Shown here: one piece after another, positions 15,522 to 21,548 of the stretch | Layout of the letters: each line of letters starts with the position of its first letter | Position numbering within the stretch: position 1 is the stretch's first letter | IMG/VR virus record: IMGVR_UViG_3300030117_005444 | Location: 961-22,508 of that record | Strand: one strand, 5' to 3' | Source of the DNA: a virus | DNA length: 21,548 nt | Position numbers and translations under genes: made by a program | The notes under the pieces: generated by a model | Told to the model about the DNA's origin: nothing | The model's database searches: none | What the model saw: only the letters and a program-made list of their open reading frames with translations

Positions 15522-18500
15522 ATGGCAAATAGAATACAATTAAGACGTGACGGAGCACAGCAGTGGGCTAACGTCAACCCAATACTTGCTCAGGGTGAGT
15601 TAGGTATCGAACTTGATACTTCTCGACTGAAGATAGGAGATGGTGTAACTCCATGGAACTCACTTAAGTACGAACGTCCACTAGAAACAGAAAGTAATAC
15701 TGCAAATACTCTTGTAAAGCGTGATGCTGACGGTAACTTTGAGGCAGGTGCCATTACTGCGTCAATTATCGGTAACGCTGCTACTGCTACGAGACTTGCT
15801 AACGCTAGATCATTCACCCTAACAGGTGACATGTCAGGATCTGCATCCTTTGACGGATCTGCAAATATCAACATCACTGCTGAACTAAACTATCAACCAG
15901 GTCTCCCACACTACGACCCTAATAATCTATCTGCCACTGCACAATACACTCGTCTGACTATTGACTCTCGTGGTCGTGTTACTACTGGTGACAATCCCAC
16001 GACTCTTGCTGCTTATGGTATTGCTGATGCTCAACCTGCTGATGCAGAGCTACAAGCATTAGCAGACATGACAGGTTTTGGTCTCATCTCCCGTACTGGA
16101 GCTGGTACCTTAGCAAACAGACAGATCGCTGTATCTGCAGGTAGACTATTAGTATCTAATGGTACTGGAGTTAATGGTAACCCATTATTAGATCTTGCTG
16201 ATACTCCTGTTGTTGTTGGTTCTTACAACCCTGTAGGTAACCTAGACACACCATTAGTATCTGTAACAACTGGTGATGAGACTGTCAACACAACTAACTT
16301 TACTGTTGATAGATATGGTCGTTTAACTGCTGCAAGCACATCCGCTATTGCCACTGCAACACAAGGTAGTGAGATAGCAGCATTTAACAATGGAACAAAC
16401 TATGTACGAAATGACAAGGTTAAAAATACGGCTGATAAGTTGTATCAGGCTATCCTTCCTATTAACTCTGGGGGCGGTGAGCCTACACACACGGACACCA
16501 GTGATACAGGATCTTGGAGATATCTCGGATCTGCTCTAGCACCTCAGAAAGGTTTAGCATCATTTAACCAAGAAGACTTTGATGTAACACAATGGGATGC
16601 AGGTAGTAACTATGAGGGTGGTTTTGTAACCATTGCTCAAGCAGGTGTTGATAATGATCAATTACAGAACTCTCGTATAGGTTTTGCTGATGGTAATACA
16701 TTAGAGAACTTTGATCTTGATCAAGAATTAACTGCTACTACAGGATACAGAGGATTTAATTACCTTAACTATACGAAGGTAAACGATACAACTGGAAATT
16801 TATTAGTAGGTGCTAACAATACTGGTAATGGTTCTAGTGGTAATCAACAAGCAGTGCAGAACGTTGTTGTCACACTCGGTACAGATACAGTAGGTGGACA
16901 ATCAACAGGTGTATTTTACTTAGATGGTGTAGAAAGTCCTACAAACTTCCCACTTAAGAAAGGTATTAAGTATATCTTTAATCAAGATGATTCTACCAAT
17001 GAAACATATGGTGGTGCAAATCATCCTTTAATGGTTAGTTCAGGTGCTGACGGTGATCACAATGGTCATGGTCATTACATGATGGGTATCACCTATAAGT
17101 TAGATGGTTCTGTTGTTGATATGGCAGGGTATGTTAGCGGATTTAATGCTGCTACTACTCGTAGAATGGAATGGTTGGTGCAAGCAGAAGCACCTGCTAG
17201 TCTTTACTATTGGTGTCATCATCACACAGGTCAAGGTGATAGTTTTGCTATTACTGAAGGCGGTGCAGGTGAACTTGACATTAACGTAAGATCATACTTC
17301 AGTCATCCTGATATCACTTTAGATGGTGCTATATCTCAGACACTTGATAAGACTGGTGATGGAGATTTATATTTCCAACTTACTCAAAACACTGCATCAA
17401 ATAGAAACTTAAACATTCTTTCTACTAACGCAGGAGCTGGTAATGCTACCATTCTCATACAATCTGAGAATGATGTTACAATCAATGCTAGTAACGTTTC
17501 TAATAGAGTAAACGTAGAAGGTTTCCAATTCCAAGATGATACTCTAAGTAGCACTGCTGCTACTATGATCTTAGATCCAGGTGATGACGATGCTGCAACT
17601 GGTAAAGTTCAGATTCGTGGAGATCTACAGGTAGATGGTACAACGACCACGGTAAATTCTACTGTTGTTACCATTGATGATCCTATATTCACATTGGGTG
17701 GTGATACTGCTCCAGGTTCAGATGATAACAAAGACCGTGGTATAGAATTTAGATATTATGACACACAAGCAAGGCTCGGGTTCTTCGGGTGGGACGAAGA
17801 TTATGCAGACTCTAACATATGGTCTGGCACTGGCGGGTATAGGCTCCTCTACAACGCCACTAACACCTCTGAAGTTTTCTCTGGTACTGACGCTCCTCTC
17901 ATTGTTGGTAACCTCAGACTCACAACAAACACAGGATCAACCTCAACCACGACGGGTACGTTGGTGGTCACAGGGGGATTAGGTCTTTCTGAGAACGCAC
18001 ATATTGGTGGAACTGTTACTATTGCAGGACAGTCAGAAGTTAATAATAATGTAATCTTTAAGGCAGACAATAAGTCATTCAGCATACAGAACGCATCTGC
18101 TGTAAATAAGTTCTCTGTTGATTATGACAATGGTAATACAATAATAGAAGGTACATTAGATGTTCAGTTAGAAACTGAAATCACTGATAACCTTATTATA
18201 AAAGCAGATAATAAGAAATTTGATATCCAAACTGCTGCAGGTGTCAGTGTATTTGATGTAGATACTGACAACGGAAATACCCATACAGATGGTACTCTTG
18301 ATGTAGATGGTGGAACAACTCTAAACAATACATTGGATGTTGACGGTGCTACTACCCTCAATGACATTCTTGATGTTGATTTAGATGCTACATTCCATGA
18401 TGACATCACTCTTGATACTACTGGGAAGTACTTTAAGATCACTAATGGATCTAATGATAAGTTCACAGTACTATCAACTAATGGTGATACAGATATAAGA

Positions 18501-21500
18501 GGAACCTTAGATGTAGGTTCTGCAGTCATATTCGAAGCTAACTTTAATGCGAACGGAAATAACACTACTATCGGTAATGCAAATACTGATGTGTTTACTG
18601 TTAATTCAGTCACAACATTCACCGATAATATCACAGTCAATGGTACAGTTGATTTCGACACTACACTTAATGTAGATGGTCAAGCAGACTTTAATAGCAC
18701 TGTAGTTATAGATGGACAAACTACAATCTATGATTCAGTAATTATTCAGTCTGATAACGAAGTACTTAATATTAATAACGCAGCAGCCCAGACCCAATTC
18801 TCTATCGATTCTGACAATGGTAACACTGTCATAGGTAGAGCAGGTCTAGGTACTGATGCAGTAGGTCTCCTTACAGTTCACGGTGACACTCTACTTAACC
18901 GTGACTTGACAGTCGATGGAAACACCACTATAGGTGATGCTAACACAGATACACTAACTGTCAACTCTGAGTCAACATTTAATGCAGATGTAACAATCGC
19001 AGGTACTAATAACCTCCAAGTTACTGGTAACGCAATCGTTGATGGAAACCTCACAGTTCATGGAACCACAACTACAGTTAATTCTACAGTAGTTACTTTA
19101 GATGATCCTATCATTACATTGGGTGGTGACACTGCTCCTGGTTCTGATGATGGTAAGGATCGTGGTGTAGAGTTCAGATACTATAGTGGTTCTGCTAAGA
19201 TAGGTTGGTTTGGTTGGGATAATGATGTAAGTAGATTTGCATTATATGATGATGCAACAAACTCTTCTGAAGTATTTTCAGGAACAAGATCTGGTATTGA
19301 TGCAGGTAGCCTAAAACTATTTGATACAACTAATGCTACAAACTCATCTTCAGGTGCTTTAATCGTTGGTGGTGGTGCAGGTATAGGTTTAGACTTACAT
19401 GTTGGTGATGATTTAACAGTTGTTGATGACGCTTCTATTGGTGGTAACTTAGATGTCACAGGAACATTTGATGTAACTGATGACTTAGCTGTTAACAATA
19501 CTAAATTTACTGTTGATGCAGGAACTGGTAACACAATCATTCAGGGAACAGTTCAGGTAGATGGTAATGCTACTATCGGTAATGCATCAGGAGATCAGCA
19601 TACTGTTACTGGTACAGTAACCTTTAACCAAGCAATAACTTCTACAGATATCACTGCTGATAACATTCAGATCGGTGTATCTGGTGCAACAGAAATTGAT
19701 ACAACCTCTGGTAACTTAGTTCTTGATTCTGCAGGTGGTACTGTCAATGTAACTGATGATCTAGATGTTGATCTTAACCTTAATGTTGATGGAAATGCTA
19801 AGGTAGATGGAACATTAACAGTTGATGGTAACACAACTATCGGTAACGCATCTGGAGATTCACACTCTGTTACTGGTACAGTTCAGTTTAACCAAGCAAT
19901 CACATCTACAGACATCACTGCTGATGATATTAAGATCGGTGTTGATGCTGCTAATGAAATCAGTACTACTTCTGGAAATCTAATATTAGATTCTGATGGT
20001 GGTAAGGTTCATATCACAGATAATGCTGAGATAGATGGAACTCTACAGGTAGATGGCAATGCTACTATCGGTGACAACTCTGGTGATCAACATGAATTCA
20101 CTGGTACTGTAACATTTAATCAGGCAATCACTTCTACAGATATTACTGCTGACAACATCAGAATTGGTGTTGCTGCTTCATCTGAGATTGATACAACCTC
20201 TGGTTCTCTTACCTTAGATTCTAATACTGGTGAGACTATCATTGATGATAACTTAACCGTCAACGGAACATTGGATGTTGATGCGTTAACAACGATTACT
20301 GATGCTCTAACAGTTAAGGCAGACAATAAATTATTCTCTGTACAGACTGGATCTGCTGCTACAATCTTCAGTGTTGATACTGATAACGGTAATACAGATA
20401 TACAGGGTACTCTTAATGTAGAGGGTGCGACAACTATTGACGATACATTTAATGTCACTCAGGCAACTGATCTAGATGGCACTCTAAATGTTGATGGTGT
20501 TGCTACTTTCCAAAACAATGTAGTATTAAACGCTGATAATAAAGAATTTGCAATACAGTTAGATGATGGTACTGACAAGTTCACAGTCCAATCAGCAACT
20601 GGTAATACAGATATACAAGGAACTCTTGATGTTAACGGGGCAACAAATGTCACCAACACATTAGGAGTAACAGGACTTACATCTCTTACAAATAATACTA
20701 ACCCAACATCTCTATCTGGCAACGCTGCTTTGATGGTTACTCAGGGTGGTTTGACTGTTGATGAAGATGTATATGTTGGTTCTGATCTATTCATTGGTCC
20801 TAACGCAGGTACTACGATCACCTTAAACGGTGCTACTGGTAATGGTGCTTTTGGTGGAACATTAAATGTTACTGGACAGACAACATTAACAACGATCTCT
20901 GCTACAAGTTTGACAACTTCTGCAGGTGTCACAATGGATGGTTCTTTAATCATCAACACCGACAAATTTACAGTTGCAGGTGCTACTGGTAACACTGCTG
21001 TTGACGGTACATTGGATGTCAACGGTGCTACAAATATCACTGACAATCTTACTGTAACAGGTGCAGTTGATTTTGATACTACTCTGAATGTAGATGGTAA
21101 CTCAACCTTCAGTGGAACTATCACACAGAACAGTACATCACTCTTTAAAGATAATATTGTATTAAGAGGATCTACTAAGACATTAAAACTTCAGAATGGA
21201 TCTGGCACAGATAAGATTACTCTTAACTCTACTTCTGGTGCTGCAACATTCGCAGGATTAACAACAACAAATACTCTTGACGTAACAAGTAACACTACTA
21301 TCGGTGGCACACTCGGTGTAACGGGACAGATCACTGGTAACGTAACTGGTGCGTTGACAGGTAATGCAGACACTGCAACTCTAGTTAATATTACTGAGAC
21401 TGGATCTTCTAACCTTACTTACTATCCTACTTTCGTTTCTGCAACTACTGGAAACACTGAAATCAGAACTGACTCAAGTAACCTTACATACAACCCAAGT

Positions 21501-21548
21501 ACAAACACCTTAACAGTTAATAACTTTACCTCAACAACTGACTTTACA
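15522..21548 (+). CDS. Giant tail fibre protein, 3' end outside window
   Basis: The frame is open for 2,009 codons from ATG 15522 to the right edge. The N terminus (RIQLRRDG...NPILAQGELGIELDT, then KIGDGVTPWNSL) is the common phage fibre attachment pattern. GNAATATRLANAR with GDMSGSASFDGSANI is also typical of fibres. Residues ~284-345 (NNGTNYVRNDKV, LYQAI, SWRYLG) loosely recall carbohydrate-binding modules. Residues ~448-590 form a second cupredoxin-like domain with His501 and CHHHTGQG at 565-572. The rest is repetitive beta sequence: ADNKxFxIQ...NGNTxIxGTLDV repeats, a duplicated GGDTAPGSDD module (704-800 and 1179-1266), and three tandem ~76-88-residue repeats (1345-1584). It probably contacts the host surface. 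The ATG at 15506 opens only a short dead frame; no strong Shine-Dalgarno is visible. Confidence 0.9.
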   Translation, partial: MANRIQLRRDGAQQWANVNPILAQGELGIELDTSRLKIGDGVTPWNSLKYERPLETESNTANTLVKRDADGNFEAGAITASIIGNAATATRLANARSFTLTGDMSGSASFDGSANINITAELNYQPGLPHYDPNNLSATAQYTRLTIDSRGRVTTGDNPTTLAAYGIADAQPADAELQALADMTGFGLISRTGAGTLANRQIAVSAGRLLVSNGTGVNGNPLLDLADTPVVVGSYNPVGNLDTPLVSVTTGDETVNTTNFTVDRYGRLTAASTSAIATATQGSEIAAFNNGTNYVRNDKVKNTADKLYQAILPINSGGGEPTHTDTSDTGSWRYLGSALAPQKGLASFNQEDFDVTQWDAGSNYEGGFVTIAQAGVDNDQLQNSRIGFADGNTLENFDLDQELTATTGYRGFNYLNYTKVNDTTGNLLVGANNTGNGSSGNQQAVQNVVVTLGTDTVGGQSTGVFYLDGVESPTNFPLKKGIKYIFNQDDSTNETYGGANHPLMVSSGADGDHNGHGHYMMGITYKLDGSVVDMAGYVSGFNAATTRRMEWLVQAEAPASLYYWCHHHTGQGDSFAITEGGAGELDINVRSYFSHPDITLDGAISQTLDKTGDGDLYFQLTQNTASNRNLNILSTNAGAGNATILIQSENDVTINASNVSNRVNVEGFQFQDDTLSSTAATMILDPGDDDAATGKVQIRGDLQVDGTTTTVNSTVVTIDDPIFTLGGDTAPGSDDNKDRGIEFRYYDTQARLGFFGWDEDYADSNIWSGTGGYRLLYNATNTSEVFSGTDAPLIVGNLRLTTNTGSTSTTTGTLVVTGGLGLSENAHIGGTVTIAGQSEVNNNVIFKADNKSFSIQNASAVNKFSVDYDNGNTIIEGTLDVQLETEITDNLIIKADNKKFDIQTAAGVSVFDVDTDNGNTHTDGTLDVDGGTTLNNTLDVDGATTLNDILDVDLDATFHDDITLDTTGKYFKITNGSNDKFTVLSTNGDTDIRGTLDVGSAVIFEANFNANGNNTTIGNANTDVFTVNSVTTFTDNITVNGTVDFDTTLNVDGQADFNSTVVIDGQTTIYDSVIIQSDNEVLNINNAAAQTQFSIDSDNGNTVIGRAGLGTDAVGLLTVHGDTLLNRDLTVDGNTTIGDANTDTLTVNSESTFNADVTIAGTNNLQVTGNAIVDGNLTVHGTTTTVNSTVVTLDDPIITLGGDTAPGSDDGKDRGVEFRYYSGSAKIGWFGWDNDVSRFALYDDATNSSEVFSGTRSGIDAGSLKLFDTTNATNSSSGALIVGGGAGIGLDLHVGDDLTVVDDASIGGNLDVTGTFDVTDDLAVNNTKFTVDAGTGNTIIQGTVQVDGNATIGNASGDQHTVTGTVTFNQAITSTDITADNIQIGVSGATEIDTTSGNLVLDSAGGTVNVTDDLDVDLNLNVDGNAKVDGTLTVDGNTTIGNASGDSHSVTGTVQFNQAITSTDITADDIKIGVDAANEISTTSGNLILDSDGGKVHITDNAEIDGTLQVDGNATIGDNSGDQHEFTGTVTFNQAITSTDITADNIRIGVAASSEIDTTSGSLTLDSNTGETIIDDNLTVNGTLDVDALTTITDALTVKADNKLFSVQTGSAATIFSVDTDNGNTDIQGTLNVEGATTIDDTFNVTQATDLDGTLNVDGVATFQNNVVLNADNKEFAIQLDDGTDKFTVQSATGNTDIQGTLDVNGATNVTNTLGVTGLTSLTNNTNPTSLSGNAALMVTQGGLTVDEDVYVGSDLFIGPNAGTTITLNGATGNGAFGGTLNVTGQTTLTTISATSLTTSAGVTMDGSLIINTDKFTVAGATGNTAVDGTLDVNGATNITDNLTVTGAVDFDTTLNVDGNSTFSGTITQNSTSLFKDNIVLRGSTKTLKLQNGSGTDKITLNSTSGAATFAGLTTTNTLDVTSNTTIGGTLGVTGQITGNVTGALTGNADTATLVNITETGSSNLTYYPTFVSATTGNTEIRTDSSNLTYNPSTNTLTVNNFTSTTDFT
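16863..17290 (+). other. Cupredoxin-like domain in the tail fibre, Gln at the axial position
   Basis: Residues ~448-590 parallel the domain at 3822-4190: a Y/F-x-L-D-G strand, KKGIKYIFN before NHPLMVSS (His501), then YYWCHHHTGQGDSF. Cys565, His568 and Gln571 align with Cys487, His490 and Met493. An extra His cluster, DHNGHGHY (His513, 516, 518), lies between the two halves. Metal binding is inferred. Confidence 0.55.
17631..17921 (+). repeat. Fibre module copy 1 (GGDTAPGSDD module)
   Basis: Residues 704-800 contain TTTVNSTVVT, DDPI, LGGDTAPGSDD and DRG-I-EFRYY, then FFGWD and NTSEVFSGT. The module recurs at 19056-19319. The second half of this copy is unusually G+C-rich: 32 of 60 in 17821-17880. 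Confidence 0.85.
19056..19319 (+). repeat. Fibre module copy 2 (GGDTAPGSDD module)
   Basis: Residues 1179-1266 repeat copy 1 closely in the first half (TTTVNSTVVT, DDPI, LGGDTAPGSDD, DRG-V-EFRYY) and keep WFGWD and NSSEVFSGT. The middle is shorter by several residues and A+T-rich (20 of 60 G+C in 19201-19260). Confidence 0.85.
19554..20273 (+). repeat. Three tandem 76-88-residue repeats in the fibre
   Basis: Copies start at 19554, 19818 and 20046 (periods 264 and 228 nt). Each reads VDGN-A/T-TIG...SGD-x-H, then FNQAITSTDITAD, I-x-IGV, and I-x-TTSG-x-L-x-LDS. Copy 1 carries an extra ~12 residues (DDLDVDLNLNVD) at its end. Confidence 0.88.

Larger units (their letters stand above)
18060..20665 (+). 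repeat. Dispersed ~40-residue ADNKxFxIQ...GTLDV repeats in the fibre
   Basis: Copies begin near 18060, 18201, 18414 (divergent), 18747 (divergent), 20316 and 20529. The consensus is ADNKxFxIQ, then FSVDTDNGNTxIxGTLDVxGxTT. They flank the three tandem repeats at 19554-20273, indicating repeated duplication of shaft units. Confidence 0.75.

Noticed and set aside
15506-15532. ATG at 15506 upstream of the fibre start
   Set aside because: It is out of frame with the fibre and stops after eight codons at TAG.
18164-18661. Long open frame on the minus strand (165 codons) and many similar ones in 17.8-21.4 kb
   Set aside because: They lie opposite the fibre gene, whose GTA/GAT/GGT-rich repeats avoid stops on the other strand. 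Their products are low-complexity Val/Ser/Pro sequences with no ribosome binding sites or recognisable domains.
15522-21548. Diversity-generating retroelement target in the fibre
   Set aside because: No reverse transcriptase gene, template repeat or adenine-rich variable C terminus is visible; the repeats are ordinary internal duplications. The true C terminus lies outside the window.
1-21548. Host-derived auxiliary metabolic genes (photosystem, carbon or phosphate genes) that would prove a cyanobacterial host
   Set aside because: None is present. The cupredoxin-like domains resemble plastocyanin only locally and are fused to virion proteins, so they are not evidence of a captured photosynthetic electron carrier.

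Overview
The window is a single block of plus-strand genes from the tail/baseplate region of a T4-like myovirus. The best anchor is the 511-residue product at 6077-7612. Both of its ends match the T4 baseplate wedge protein gp8: GRPQEWDNEN near the start and SGEIIYIDNR...IEDIKIVVEF at the end, against GRSEPWSSNEN and SGEMIYMENR...TEEINILFTF in T4. Gene style (long beta-rich virion proteins, ATAAATA late-promoter boxes, moderate A+T) fits the marine cyanobacterial T4-like phages (Prochlorococcus/Synechococcus myoviruses). The host assignment is inference; no host-derived metabolic gene is present to confirm it.

Layout. (1) 1-1059: C-terminal part of a virion protein cut by the left edge, ending in an Ig-like domain. 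(2) 1067-2665: YHYH-family protein with its own C-terminal Ig-like domain. (3) 2691-4193: fibre-like protein with three repeats and a C-terminal cupredoxin-like domain with a complete type-1-copper-like ligand set (His444, Cys487, His490, Met493). (4) 4195-6042: glycine-rich structural protein built of GxGY repeats. (5) 6077-7612: gp8. (6) 7617-14984: a 2,455-residue DUF4815-type virion protein. (7) 14984-15247 and 15237-15446: two small, translationally coupled proteins, one or both coiled-coil. (8) 15452-15476: intrinsic terminator, followed by a late-promoter box at 15481. (9) 15522 to the right edge: a tail fibre of at least 2,009 residues, open at the edge, with many internal repeats and a second cupredoxin-like domain in which Gln occupies the Met position.

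How it fits together. Genes 1-8 look like one late transcription unit with gaps of 1-34 nt or short overlaps, with internal late-promoter boxes before the 2691 gene and the gp8 gene. The fibre gene has its own late promoter behind the terminator. The products should form the baseplate periphery and fibres. The most unusual aspect is that three of these virion proteins carry domains with candidate metal-binding residues: one YHYH domain and two cupredoxin-like domains. A second theme is modular exchange: Ig-like domains, GxGY repeats and GE-x-x-x-G-x-x-SGA repeats recur in different adjacent genes, and some modules differ sharply in base composition from their surroundings.

No tRNA, CRISPR array, insertion sequence, integrase or origin was seen, and no minus-strand gene is supported.
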